Assembly (NCBI RefSeq): GCF_014236655.1 | Contig: NZ_JACMYG010000002.1 | Span: forward strand, 310,001-374,000 | Source of the DNA: Pseudomonas kielensis | GTDB taxonomy: Bacteria; Pseudomonadota; Gammaproteobacteria; Pseudomonadales; Pseudomonadaceae | Direction: 5' to 3' | Length of the DNA: 64,000 bases | Shown: in pieces, positions 44,838 through 54,271 of the stretch | Layout: each line of letters opens with the position of its first letter | How positions within the stretch are numbered: position 1 is the stretch's first letter | Notes under the pieces: generated by a model | Seen by the model: the letters and a program-made list of their open reading frames with translations, nothing else | Database searches by the model: none | Told to the model about the DNA's origin: nothing | Translations under genes and position numbers: made by a program

Positions 44838-47379
44838 AGTTGGCTTTCTCACAAGTTGTCAGTGCATCAGGCATACCCTGACGTTGGGATGTGTCGGTTG
44901 TACCGGCGGGGGCCACGGAGTTTTCGGCTGCCACCCGACGCTCCAGCGCCGGATCTCGCAGCAGGAAGTACGACAGGGCCGGAATCAGGATCAGCGCGCC
45001 CAGCATGTTCCACAGGAACATGAAGGTCAGCAGGATGCCCATGTCCGCCTGGAACTTGATGGGCGACCAGACCCAGCACACCACGCCGGCGGCCAGGGTG
45101 ATGCCCACCAGGCCCACGACCCGACCGGTGAACGACACGGCATTGCGGTAGGCCTGGGCCAGTGGCAGGCCCTGGCGCTGGTAATGCAGTTGCACGCTGA
45201 GCAGGTACAGGGCGTAGTCCACGCCGATTCCCACCCCCAAGGCGATCACCGGCAGGGTCGCGACCTTGACCCCGATCCCCATGACCACCATCAGCGCTTC
45301 GCAGAGGATCGAGGTCAGTACCAAAGGCAGCAGCGCCACCAGGGTTGCGCGCCAACTGCGGAAGGTAATCAGGCAGAACAGCGTGACCGCCGCATAGACA
45401 TACAGCAGCATGCTGCGATTGGCTTCGCGCACCACAATGTTGGTGGCCGCCTCGATCCCGGCGCTGCCGGCGGCCAGCAGGAACTGGCGATCTTCGCTGC
45501 TGTTGTCGCGGGCGAATTTATCGGCGATGGCCACCACCTCATCCAGGGTCTGGGCCTTGTGGTCCTTGAGGTAGGCAATCACCGGCATCAGCGAGCAATC
45601 GGTGTTGAACAGTTCCGGGGAATTGACCGAGGCCTGCTGGGCCGCATAGTTCAACACGTCCTGGTTGCGCTGGATGCTGTTGAGCTTGGGGTTGCCCTCA
45701 TAAGTGCCCGCAGTGATCTGGCGCACGGCATTGACCAGCGAGGTGGTCGCCTGCACGCCCGGTGACTGCTGCAGTTCCCAGGCCAGGCGGTCGGCGAGCA
45801 CCAGGGTCTTGTAGTTCAGGCAGCCTTCGGGAGCGGTCTTGATCATCACCGCGAACAGATCGCTGGACAGCGCGTAGTGCTGGGTGATGTAGGCGTTGTC
45901 GCGGTTGTAGCGCGAGTCGGCACGCAGCTCCGGCGCCCCGCTTTCCAGGTCGCCGATCTGCAGGTGCAAGCTGATCATGAAGCCGCCGATGCCCATCACC
46001 AGGGCCACCAGCACCGCCCCCGTGGCCCACTTGGCGCTGGTGAAACGGTCGAGCCAGTCCCACAGCTTGCCAAAGCCCTTGTGGCCGTCGGCCCGGGTGT
46101 CGATCTTCAGGGCACGCTCGGCCGCCTTGCGGCCGACACCGACATAGGACAGCGCCACCGGCATCAGCAACAAGGAGGTAAAGATCAGTACGGCGACGCC
46201 GATGCTGGCGCTGATGGCCAGGTCCTTGATCACCGGAATGTCGATCAGCATCAGCACCGCAAACCCCACGGCGTCAGCCAGCAGTGCAGTGACCCCGGCA
46301 ATGAACAGGCGGCGAAAGGTGTAGCGCGCGGCGATCAGCTTGTGGGTGCCACGGGCGATGTCTTGCATGATCCCGTTCATCTTCTGCGCGGCATGGGACA
46401 CGCCGATGGCGAAGATCAGGAACGGCACCAGCACCGAGTACGGATCGATGGCATAACCCAGCCAGGCGACGATGCCCAGTTGCCAGACCACCGCGATCAG
46501 CGAGCAGCCGACCACCAGCAAGGTGCTGCGCACGCATCGGGTATAGAGGTAGATGATCAGCAGCGAGGTCACCACCGCCAGGCCGAAGAACATCATCACC
46601 TGGATCAGGCCGTCGATCAGGTCGCCCATCAGCTTGGCGAAACCGATCACCCGCACCTTGTACGGGCCCTTGCCCTCCTCCCCGGACGCGCGTGCCGCCT
46701 TGTCGCCGGCAAATTCGATCTTGTCGCGCAGTTGCTCTTCGAGCATCTGCGAGAACGCGTGGTAGTTGATCGGCTGGCCACCGGCGGCGGCCTTGTCCAG
46801 CAGCGGGATGATCAACATGCTCGACTTGTAGTCACTGGCCACCAGGCTGCCGACGATGCCGGCCCGGGCGATGTTCTGCCGCAACTGTTCGATCTGCTCG
46901 GGCTTGCCCTCATAGGTGTCGGGCATCACCGGGCCACCCTGGAAGCCTTCCTCAGTGACCTCGGTCCAGCGCACGGCCGGGCTCCACAACGATTTCATCC
47001 AGGCACGATCGACGCCTTCGGTGAGGAACAACTGATCGTTGACCTGCTTGAGCACGTCCAGGTAGGCAGGGTCGAAGATGTCGCCCTGGGTGTTCTCCAC
47101 CACCACCCGCACCGAGTTGCCCAGGCCGCGCAGGGACTGGCGGTTCTCCAGGAAGTTCTGGATGTAGGGCTGGCTCTGGGGAATCATTTTTTCAAAGCTG
47201 GGGCGCAGTTCCAGGCGCGTGGCGGCCATATAGCCCAGCACCACCGTCGCCAGCGCCATCAGCAGCATGAACAGCGGCCGGTAGTTGAACACCAGGCGCT
47301 CCAGGCGGTTGCCGGAGCGTTGGTCGAAGTCACGCACGTCGCGGATGACCGGCATGGTGTCTTGCTTGATATTGCCCAT
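44830..47379 (-). CDS. RND/MMPL-superfamily transporter
   Basis: 849 residues. Twelve predicted membrane helices in two repeats, each preceded by a large periplasmic loop (about 55-235 and 470-620). The helices contain the acidic/glycine patterns GVGIGVDYALYL and AIGVSHAAQKMNG of MMPL-like RND proteins. It lacks the features of tripartite drug pumps and no membrane-fusion gene is adjacent, so it probably moves lipid-like molecules. Its partners are the YCF48-like, DUF1329 and DUF1302 proteins encoded upstream in the same operon. Confidence 0.88.
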   Translation of the reverse strand: MGNIKQDTMPVIRDVRDFDQRSGNRLERLVFNYRPLFMLLMALATVVLGYMAATRLELRPSFEKMIPQSQPYIQNFLENRQSLRGLGNSVRVVVENTQGDIFDPAYLDVLKQVNDQLFLTEGVDRAWMKSLWSPAVRWTEVTEEGFQGGPVMPDTYEGKPEQIEQLRQNIARAGIVGSLVASDYKSSMLIIPLLDKAAAGGQPINYHAFSQMLEEQLRDKIEFAGDKAARASGEEGKGPYKVRVIGFAKLMGDLIDGLIQVMMFFGLAVVTSLLIIYLYTRCVRSTLLVVGCSLIAVVWQLGIVAWLGYAIDPYSVLVPFLIFAIGVSHAAQKMNGIMQDIARGTHKLIAARYTFRRLFIAGVTALLADAVGFAVLMLIDIPVIKDLAISASIGVAVLIFTSLLLMPVALSYVGVGRKAAERALKIDTRADGHKGFGKLWDWLDRFTSAKWATGAVLVALVMGIGGFMISLHLQIGDLESGAPELRADSRYNRDNAYITQHYALSSDLFAVMIKTAPEGCLNYKTLVLADRLAWELQQSPGVQATTSLVNAVRQITAGTYEGNPKLNSIQRNQDVLNYAAQQASVNSPELFNTDCSLMPVIAYLKDHKAQTLDEVVAIADKFARDNSSEDRQFLLAAGSAGIEAATNIVVREANRSMLLYVYAAVTLFCLITFRSWRATLVALLPLVLTSILCEALMVVMGIGVKVATLPVIALGVGIGVDYALYLLSVQLHYQRQGLPLAQAYRNAVSFTGRVVGLVGITLAAGVVCWVWSPIKFQADMGILLTFMFLWNMLGALILIPALSYFLLRDPALERRVAAENSVAPAGTTDTSQRQGMPDALTTCEKANYV

Positions 47380-47410
47380 GTCTGGGTTCTCGCTCTAAGG
47401 ATTCGAGGTC

Positions 47411-48484
47411 TTAATCGCCGGACAGCGCCCGTGCACCACGGCTACCCACCACCACCAGCGCACCATTGGCGGCTTGGGTGATACCGGCCACCGGGGCGGG
47501 TTCGGCTTGCGGCACCAGGTGCAACGGCGCACCGGCACCCTGGCTCTGCAGCATCTGCCCACCCTGGGTGAACAAGCGGTACTGACCCTTGGCGTCGAGC
47601 AGGCCAGCGGTGATGCTGACGTGCAGGCCGGTGTCCAGCGGCGTCCAGTTCAGGCCGCCATCGACGCTGCGCAGCACGTTGCCGCGCAAGCCGTAGGCAA
47701 GCACCTCGCCGGGTTTGCCGAGCACCCCGAAAAAGCTGCCCTGATAAGGCGTGGCCAAGGCGACGAAGCGTTGCCCGGCCTCATCCCAGCGCAACATCAA
47801 GCCTTGCTCGCCGGCGATGTACAGCGCGTCGCCGGTGGAGGCGATGGCGTTCAGGTGAAAGCCCTGGGGGTTGTCGGTGCGGTCCTGAAACGGTGTCCAG
47901 GTCAACCCACCGTCCTCGGTGCGCAGGATCAGGTTGAACACACCGACCACATAACCGAGTTGATCGTTGGCGAACCAGACGTCGAGCAATGGCTTGTCGG
48001 CGCCCTGCTCCACCATGCGCTGGCCTTCGTCTGCCAGTTGCGCCCAGCGCTCGTTAGCCGGTTCGGCCCTGGCCAGGTCGCCGTAGTGCTTGACCAGCAA
48101 GGCGCCGATCTGGCGCCCGTCCAGTTGTTTGCTCCAGCTCGCCCCGGCATCACTGCTGTGCAACACCACGCCGTCGTTCCCCACCGCCCAGCCTTGCGAG
48201 GGCGATGGAAAACTCACCGCGTTGAGATCGGCGCTCACCGGCACCACGGCTTGTTGCCAGTGGGTGCCGCTGTCATCGGAATACAGAACATGGCCACGCT
48301 GGCCGACCGCGATCAGCCGCTCGCCAGCCCGCGCCATGCCTGACAACGGGCTGCGCACCGCCAGCGGGCTGGCCTTGGCTGGCAAGTCCAGGACATCGAC
48401 GTAGCCAGCGGCCCATGTCAGGCCCTGGCTGACGGCAAGCACGGCGCCCAGCGCCACTTGCAGGTACTTTTTGTACGAACCCAT
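47411..48484 (-). CDS. YCF48/BNR-repeat exported protein
   Basis: 357 residues. A signal peptide (1-26) begins at the ATG 48484; the frame upstream is not protein-like. The mature part is a series of beta-propeller repeats of the YCF48/BNR type (LYSDDSGTHWQQ, LHSSDAGASWSK, LRTEDGGLTWTP, LRSVDGGLNWTP). Proteins of this kind sit next to RND transporters and DUF1302/DUF1329 genes throughout Pseudomonas, presumably as a periplasmic component of the transport assembly. Confidence 0.88.
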   Translation of the reverse strand: MGSYKKYLQVALGAVLAVSQGLTWAAGYVDVLDLPAKASPLAVRSPLSGMARAGERLIAVGQRGHVLYSDDSGTHWQQAVVPVSADLNAVSFPSPSQGWAVGNDGVVLHSSDAGASWSKQLDGRQIGALLVKHYGDLARAEPANERWAQLADEGQRMVEQGADKPLLDVWFANDQLGYVVGVFNLILRTEDGGLTWTPFQDRTDNPQGFHLNAIASTGDALYIAGEQGLMLRWDEAGQRFVALATPYQGSFFGVLGKPGEVLAYGLRGNVLRSVDGGLNWTPLDTGLHVSITAGLLDAKGQYRLFTQGGQMLQSQGAGAPLHLVPQAEPAPVAGITQAANGALVVVGSRGARALSGD

Positions 48485-48508
48485 ACCGCGTCCTCTTCGG
48501 AAAACTGC

Positions 48509-48536
48509 GCCAGGCCACACAACCGTGTGGCCTGGC
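48509..48536 (-). terminator. hairpin between DUF1329 and YCF48 genes
   Basis: GCCAGGCCACAC and GTGTGGCCTGGC form a perfect 12-bp stem with a 4-nt loop; on the minus strand it is followed by GCAGTTTTCC. It lies between two genes of the operon, so it is likely a partial terminator or mRNA stabiliser that gives more of the upstream DUF1302/DUF1329 transcript. Confidence 0.6.
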
Positions 48537-48560
48537 GTTGACACCTGGCGTCCTTGCCGA

Positions 48561-49919
48561 TCAGCGAATGCCCGAACCTGCCAGGGACTCCGGCGACCAC
48601 TGCGCCTTGGAGAGCGGCTCGATGTACTTGATGCCGCCGTAAGGGCCGACCACACCGTTGATGTTGTAGGAGCCACCGACCAGGTCGTAGATCATGAAAG
48701 GCGTGGAGTCCGGGATCTGCTTGTCATAGCTCTGGCTGAGGAACGCGAAGGAGCCGCGATACAGTTGGCCACGGGCGTCGTACTGGTCTGAGGCCAGAGC
48801 GGTCCAGCTGTCTTCATCGAGGTAGAAGCGGCGTTTCTGGTAGATGTGCCGGGCGCCGGCCTTGAGGTTGCCCTCGACGACCCACACCCGGTGTTTTTCC
48901 CAGCGCACATAATCCGGTGCCAGGTGATTGGGGGTGGTCAGCGACTTCGGATCCTGGGCGTAGGTCAGTTTGTAGGTGTTGTAGGGCACGATCATTTCCT
49001 GCTTGCCCACCAGCTTCCAGTCGTAGCGGTCCAGGGCCCCGTTGAACACGAACACATCGTCGTAGGTGCCCGCGCCGGCCGTGCCCGGGTTCGGTGTGTC
49101 ATAGGCCAGGTTCGGGGCCAGCTTGACCCGACGCTGGCCAGGCAGGTACTGCCAGGCGCGACGGGGTTGCTGCAGCGGGTTGGCGGCGTCCTTGAGCATC
49201 ACCGCTTCGCCGGCCCGGCGCGCAGGACCGGTGTACGACAGCTTCATCTGGTAGTACACGTCGGCACTGCTGATCGGTTGCGCGAGATTTTCGTAGATCG
49301 GGTAGGAAATCATTGCCTGGCCGGTGGTCGCCAGGCTCGCCACGCCAGCGGAATCGACGTTCCAGGAGTCGTACTTGGAGTTGATGTTGACCCCCTGGTA
49401 GCGCAGCAGGAAGTTCCACATCGCCTCATTGCCCGACTGCGGGATCGGGAACGGCACGCCAGGCAGCACGTTGTCGATGGCCAGGCCGCCTTCCAGGGAC
49501 TTGGCACCGGTGGCGTTCTTCACGCCGTTGTCCAGCACGGCCTTGGGCAAGGTGACGGTGCGGTGGGTCGGGTAGACGTTGACGTGAAAGCTGGGGAAAC
49601 GCTTGGCCAGCTCCAGGGTGGTTGCCGTCAGCGCGCCCTTGTACTGCTCGGCATTCTTGCCGTCGATCACCAGCACCGGCTTTTCATCGGCAAAAGGGTC
49701 CGGACGCATGCTGTCGCCGGCCTTGAAGCTGGCCGGTGGCGTGGTCAGGCCGCCGCTGTAGGCGGGAATCGAGCCATCGGCATTGCCGGCCTTTTCCGCC
49801 CCGATCAGGGTCAGGCTGCTGCCCAGCTTGGCGGCTTCCTGGGCGGAGACGGCGGCTTGGGCCTGGCCGGCGATGACCAGGGCCAGTGAGGCAGCCAACA
49901 CGGTGTGCACGAATTTCAT
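48561..49919 (-). CDS. DUF1329 exported protein
   Basis: 452 residues. Signal peptide 1-22 (ending AGQAQA). The mature protein has the DUF1329 hallmarks: AAKLGSSLTLIGAEKAGN, IPAYSGGL near the N-terminus, RRAWQYLPGQRRVKLAP in the middle and RRFYLDEDSW towards the end. DUF1329 proteins resemble LolA/LolB-like lipid carriers by fold prediction and accompany DUF1302 proteins; a role in carrying hydrophobic molecules between membranes is likely but unproven. Confidence 0.9.
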   Translation of the reverse strand: MKFVHTVLAASLALVIAGQAQAAVSAQEAAKLGSSLTLIGAEKAGNADGSIPAYSGGLTTPPASFKAGDSMRPDPFADEKPVLVIDGKNAEQYKGALTATTLELAKRFPSFHVNVYPTHRTVTLPKAVLDNGVKNATGAKSLEGGLAIDNVLPGVPFPIPQSGNEAMWNFLLRYQGVNINSKYDSWNVDSAGVASLATTGQAMISYPIYENLAQPISSADVYYQMKLSYTGPARRAGEAVMLKDAANPLQQPRRAWQYLPGQRRVKLAPNLAYDTPNPGTAGAGTYDDVFVFNGALDRYDWKLVGKQEMIVPYNTYKLTYAQDPKSLTTPNHLAPDYVRWEKHRVWVVEGNLKAGARHIYQKRRFYLDEDSWTALASDQYDARGQLYRGSFAFLSQSYDKQIPDSTPFMIYDLVGGSYNINGVVGPYGGIKYIEPLSKAQWSPESLAGSGIR

Positions 49920-49959
49920 CTTGTTATTCTCCTGCTGACTCGAGTCAGCGATTCGTGAG

Positions 49960-51972
49960 TTAAAACGTGGTTTTCATCGTCAGGTACAGAGCGCCACGGT
50001 CTTCGGTAGTGGCTCCGCCACCGGAAAAGGCTGAGTAGCCCCCGCCATAACAGGCGTAGTTTTCGTTACCGCTGAAGGCATTCGGAGTCGAGCCGTCGCC
50101 GCTGCCGGCATTGGCTGCGCCGGTGCTCGAACCGCTGTTGTCACACTTGTCGGACTTGCCGAAGGAATCGACGTACTTGAGGTCGACAAAGTATTTGTTG
50201 TACGCCACGGCGCCGACGCCCACGGCGTAGTTGCCGGTGTCCTTGGCGCCGCCGCCGGAGACAGGCGATACACCGTCCAGCCCGACGTTGACCGACAGCG
50301 GCATGTTGAGGTCGACCCCCGGGAACACCTGGTACCAGGTGGGCGTGAAGTTGACGGCAAGACCCCAGTTGTCGCGGGTCGGCGCATCAATTCCGCGATA
50401 GCTGCCGTTGCCCTTGTACAGCGCTTCGTTTTTGTCATCGAGCTTGAGCAGGTTGCTGTAGTACAGCTCGGCGAGCAGGTTGGCCGAGTCGAACAGCGGG
50501 GTTTTCGGCAGGCTCATCAGACCGTTGAGGGTCCAGTGCAAGGTGTCACCGGTGGCGCTCATGCTGTCGCCCCGGCTCGGGGTGTCATAGACCACACCGG
50601 TGGCCGCAGTACGGGCCGGCAACAGGCCAAGGCCGGCGCCCAGGCCCAGCGGCCCCGAAGAACTGACAATCGCCGGAATACTCGCCAGCGGCATGTTGTG
50701 GCGGATGTTCAGGTCCGAACCCACGCTCACCCCGCCCACATCCTTGGACAGACTCAGGCCGAACACCTGGATGTTGTCGGCATAGGCCATTTGGTAGGTA
50801 CTGGTGCTCAACGAGTTGAGGGTGTTGACCACGGCCGGCACTTGCCCGGCTGGACGGGTGCCGTTGGGGTTGGCCGAGGTCAACCCGGTGGCGTTCAACC
50901 AAGCTTGCGGCAGGATGTCCGAGGTGTTGCGGTAGTAGGCGCCGAGGGTCCCGTCCAGCCAGGCCGGAGACCATTTGGCCATCACCCCCCAGTCACCGCT
51001 GCTGCCCGGCGTCAGGTCATGCCCGCGACGCACGTTGGTCAACCCGTTGCACGGTGCCAGGCCACAGCCCAGCGGGCTGCCCGGGACCACGGAGTTGGTG
51101 TTGCCGAGCAGGAACGATTGCGCGCCGAAACCCACCAGGTCGGAACCGCCATAGTAGGTGCCGGCTTCCGGCAAGCGGGCGGCGTCCCAATCGAGGAAGT
51201 ACTGCGCGCCGACGGTCAGTTCCGGGTTCACGGTGAACGACATCGACAGCTGGTTACGCGGAACGAACAGCTCCTTGGCCTCAGTGCCCGGCGACGCCGA
51301 CAGTTTGGCCAGGTCCAGGCCCGACTGGCCGTAGCTGACCGAGTGCACCGGGTTGAGCAGGGTTTCGCCCCAGAATACGTTGTGTTGGCCGGCCTTGACG
51401 CTGAGCAACGACTCTTCGCCCACCTCGGTGCTGTAGAACACGAAGGCGTCGAGGATTTCCCCGGACGGTCCGGTGTAGTAACGCTGGGCGTAGTTGCTCA
51501 GGTGCGGGCTGCCGTTGCCGACATTGTCGCCGGTGACGCCCGCCAGGCGCGGGTCATTGGCCACCAGGCCGGAGCGTGCATCGTTGCCGTTGACGAACGG
51601 ATTGGAGTTCGAGCCAACGTTTTCATAGGCCTTGTCGTACCAGCTGGCGGCGCTGACCCGAAAGCCCATGCTGTTCTTGTAGACCACGTCCATCTCGGTC
51701 AACAGGTCGATCCGGTTGCTGATGTTGGTACCGGCCTTGCGAAAGTTGTAGTCGCCATCGTTGTTGTTGGGCGTCGCCAACATGCGTTTGTCGGCACTTT
51801 CAGTGCGCACCCCGTAGTTGTACTTGACGGTGTTGTCCAGACGCGCGGTCCAGTCCGGGTTCCCCGTATCGAGCTCGAAACCGTGGGCGACCGGCATGCT
51901 GGCGGCGAGGATGGCTGAGGCCAGCAAGGTGTAACGCGATGGGGTGAAGCCGTGACTCTTATTGTTGTGCAT
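49960..51972 (-). CDS. DUF1302 outer-membrane protein
   Basis: 670 residues from the ATG at 51972 (MHNNKSHGF); an upstream extension in frame would precede the ribosome binding site. Signal peptide to about residue 29 (AHGFELDTG). Beta-barrel-like pattern with alternating residues and a C-terminal aromatic (YLTMKTTF), as in DUF1302 proteins of the outer membrane. First gene of the minus-strand lipid-handling operon, 40 bp before the DUF1329 gene. Family members occur in clusters for steroid, alkane and fatty-ester use. Confidence 0.9.
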   Translation of the reverse strand: MHNNKSHGFTPSRYTLLASAILAASMPVAHGFELDTGNPDWTARLDNTVKYNYGVRTESADKRMLATPNNNDGDYNFRKAGTNISNRIDLLTEMDVVYKNSMGFRVSAASWYDKAYENVGSNSNPFVNGNDARSGLVANDPRLAGVTGDNVGNGSPHLSNYAQRYYTGPSGEILDAFVFYSTEVGEESLLSVKAGQHNVFWGETLLNPVHSVSYGQSGLDLAKLSASPGTEAKELFVPRNQLSMSFTVNPELTVGAQYFLDWDAARLPEAGTYYGGSDLVGFGAQSFLLGNTNSVVPGSPLGCGLAPCNGLTNVRRGHDLTPGSSGDWGVMAKWSPAWLDGTLGAYYRNTSDILPQAWLNATGLTSANPNGTRPAGQVPAVVNTLNSLSTSTYQMAYADNIQVFGLSLSKDVGGVSVGSDLNIRHNMPLASIPAIVSSSGPLGLGAGLGLLPARTAATGVVYDTPSRGDSMSATGDTLHWTLNGLMSLPKTPLFDSANLLAELYYSNLLKLDDKNEALYKGNGSYRGIDAPTRDNWGLAVNFTPTWYQVFPGVDLNMPLSVNVGLDGVSPVSGGGAKDTGNYAVGVGAVAYNKYFVDLKYVDSFGKSDKCDNSGSSTGAANAGSGDGSTPNAFSGNENYACYGGGYSAFSGGGATTEDRGALYLTMKTTF

Positions 51973-52101
51973 TAACGTGTCTCCGCCTTTTTGTAGTTGT
52001 TTTAAGCGCAGCCGCCCTCTCGTCACCCCTTGTTCCAGGGGTTGACGCTGATCAGCAATGAGGGCCTTGGCCGGTTGACTCGGGGTCTTGCGGTGCCTGA
52101 A

Positions 52102-52668
52102 CTAACGATCCAGTTCCTGGATCAGGGTGTAGGCCTGTGGCCAGGGGCCGAAGCCCGCAGCCGGGTTGAGATGCCCGACGGCGCCGACGTTGCGCAGTTC
52201 GGCGCCCCAGCCCTGGGCCATGCGTTGCACGGCCTGGAGGCTGGCCAGGTGATCATTGGTGCTGGCGGCTACCAGGCTGCGAAACGGCAGCGGGCCATTG
52301 GGTAGCGGGTCCCAGCCTTGGGTGCGCAAGGTTTCGGGGGACGGATAGCCTTGCGGCCAGGCGGCATCGAGGTCCGGTGGTGCGACCAACAGGGCGCCCT
52401 TGATCGCGCGGGTGTGGCGGGCGGCCCAGTGCGCAACCATCAGCACACCGGCACTGTGGGCCACCAGGATCACCGGCCCGTCGATCTGCTCCAGCGCGTG
52501 CTGGATCGCCTCGACGCGCTTGGCGCAGTCCAGTTTGTCGGTGGTCAGTGGGGGAACGCTGCGCACCTTGCAAAGTTGCTCGGCAAGCAACGTTTGCCAA
52601 TGCTCGGCAACGTGGTCGCGCAAGCCCGGTACGATCAAAACGGTTGCGGCAGTCTGCAGTTTATCCAC
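52102..52668 (-). CDS. RBBP9/YdeN-type alpha/beta hydrolase
   Basis: 188 residues. LIVPGLRDHVAEHWQ opens the fold; the nucleophile is the serine of VAHSAGV (about 73), with the acid in STNDHLA and the histidine in VGHLNP. These features match the RBBP9/YdeN serine hydrolase family. It lies 129 bp upstream of the DUF1302 gene on the same strand and may cleave an ester taken up by the cluster; that is inference. Confidence 0.87.
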   Translation of the reverse strand: MDKLQTAATVLIVPGLRDHVAEHWQTLLAEQLCKVRSVPPLTTDKLDCAKRVEAIQHALEQIDGPVILVAHSAGVLMVAHWAARHTRAIKGALLVAPPDLDAAWPQGYPSPETLRTQGWDPLPNGPLPFRSLVAASTNDHLASLQAVQRMAQGWGAELRNVGAVGHLNPAAGFGPWPQAYTLIQELDR

Positions 52669-53022
52669 TTCAACACCTACGCTTTCTCGATGACTCGACT
52701 GGCTCTATCGCCAGAAGCTTTTTGTAGTGCTGACATTAAAGAGCGCCTACCCCCGACGCTTTTCATTGGACGTCAGTGACTTTTCTTTTGATGACAAATT
52801 TGCCGCCAGGGCGACGGCACGACCGTTGGTCACAAAACTCGACAGATGCGCGCCAGGCCACTGTAATCAAGGGGTGGACGCCGATGGCGGGTGTCAGCGT
52901 ACCTGCCCCGGGGCACAATCGGCGGCAGACTATTGCTGACTTCAAAACTGTTCAATTGATCAGGTGCTGGATATAGTCGCCCCGCTCGCTTCCATCGCAA
53001 TCGGCTCAGGAAAGACTTCCGC
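52669..53022. other. divergent regulatory region, hydrolase / AraC gene
   Basis: 354 bp without a gene. ORFs on either strand are short and unlike proteins. It must carry promoters for the hydrolase (minus) and the AraC regulator (plus). Several TTGAC/GTCA half-sites occur (for example GTCAGTGAC near 52773), but no single convincing operator. Confidence 0.4.
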
Positions 53023-54060
53023 ATGACCAAGCTTGTTCGCGCCGCCGTCTTGACCAACTACCTGGAAGTCACCCAGTACCTAGGGTTCAACCCACGCGAT
53101 GTGATGGCCGGGGTCGGCCTCAGCCGCGCCCAGTTGCTCGCCCCGGAACAGCGCATCCCGATCGATGCCGCCGTGCGCCTGCTGGAAGACTCGGCTGCGG
53201 CCAGTGGCTGCCAGAGCTTCGGCCTGAGCATGGCCGAGTCGCGCCAGCTTTCGGACTTCGGCGTGGTCAGCCTGCTGCTCAGCCACCAGCGGACCTTGCG
53301 CGATGCCCTGCAAGTGGTGGTGCACTATCGCCACCTGATGAACGATTCGCTGGCGATTTTCATCGAAGAAGCCGGCAAGATGGTGCTCATTCGCGAAGAA
53401 GTGGTCACCGAGACACCCATGCCTTCGCGCCAGGCCACCGAGCTGGCGATCGGGGTGATGTTCCGCCTGTGCGCCGCCCTGCTGGGCAGCCATTGGCACC
53501 CCTACAGCGTCAACTTCACCCACCAGCCTCCCGACAACCTGCAACTGCATCGGCGGCTGTTCGGCTGCACCCTGGAGTTCGGCAGCGAGTTCAACGGAAT
53601 TGTGTGTTCCGACGCCAGCCTCGACATGACCAACCCCCATGCCGACCCGGCCATGGCCCGCTACGCCCAGAGCTACCTCGATTCGTTGCTGAGCCACGAG
53701 GGCGCCTCGATGTTGTTCGAGGTGCGCAAGGCGATCTATCTGTTGCTACCCATGGGCCGCGCGACCATCGAGCAGATCGCCCAGACCCAGGGCATGAACG
53801 TACGCACCCTGCAGCGCCGGCTCAAGGAAGATGGCTGCGCCTTCAACGACCTGATCAACGAGGTCCGGCGCGACCTGGTGCTGCGTTACCTGGACAACCC
53901 GAACTACTCCCTGGGACGCATCGCCGACATGCTCGGCTACTCCATGGCCAGTTCCTTCACCCGCTGGTTCATCACCCAATTCGGCATGCCCCCGGCGGCA
54001 TGGCGCAGCGCGCAAAAGCAGGGCAACAAACTGCCGACCGACCTCCCCGGAGAACTGTAG
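53023..54060 (+). CDS. AraC-family regulator (OruR/ArgR-like architecture)
   Basis: 345 residues. An N-terminal arabinose-binding-like domain (about 20-205) of the type found in OruR and other 330-350 residue AraC proteins is followed by two C-terminal helix-turn-helix motifs: ATIEQIAQTQGMNVRTLQRRLKEDG and YSLGRIADMLGYSMASSFTRWF. Divergent from the hydrolase/DUF1302 operon, which it most likely controls. GGAAAG precedes the ATG. Confidence 0.92.
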   Translation: MTKLVRAAVLTNYLEVTQYLGFNPRDVMAGVGLSRAQLLAPEQRIPIDAAVRLLEDSAAASGCQSFGLSMAESRQLSDFGVVSLLLSHQRTLRDALQVVVHYRHLMNDSLAIFIEEAGKMVLIREEVVTETPMPSRQATELAIGVMFRLCAALLGSHWHPYSVNFTHQPPDNLQLHRRLFGCTLEFGSEFNGIVCSDASLDMTNPHADPAMARYAQSYLDSLLSHEGASMLFEVRKAIYLLLPMGRATIEQIAQTQGMNVRTLQRRLKEDGCAFNDLINEVRRDLVLRYLDNPNYSLGRIADMLGYSMASSFTRWFITQFGMPPAAWRSAQKQGNKLPTDLPGEL

Positions 54061-54093
54061 GCGCCGGCACGGGCTGAGTACGCTCTGGACCGT

Positions 54094-54155
54094 CATCGCG
54101 GGCAAGCCCACTCCCACAGGTATGAGCCGCCGTGGGAGCGGGCTTGCCCGCGATG
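54094..54155. repeat. REP-type inverted pair (REPIN-like)
   Basis: CATCGCGGGCAAGCCCACTCCCACAG at 54094-54119 and GTGGGAGCGGGCTTGCCCGCGATG at 54132-54155 are inverted copies of the well-known Pseudomonas REP sequence, 12 bp apart. It lies between convergent genes (AraC and the YeiH-type exporter), a usual location. Confidence 0.85.
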
Positions 54156-54271
54156 GGGCCAGCACAGCCAACATAGTTGGATATCTGGGCAAAAAAAAGC
54201 GGCAACCGCTGGCACAGTCACCGCCGAAACAACCGACGCTTGTGGCACCGGTCGAGAGCTTTGCGCAGGCG

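Noticed and set aside
41527..47481. Very long plus-strand ORFs (519, 547 and 534 codons) opposite the ligase, dehydrogenase and transporter genes
   Set aside because: They mirror well-supported minus-strand genes in GC-rich DNA, are rich in His/Gln/Arg/Gly and have no domain features; antisense shadows.
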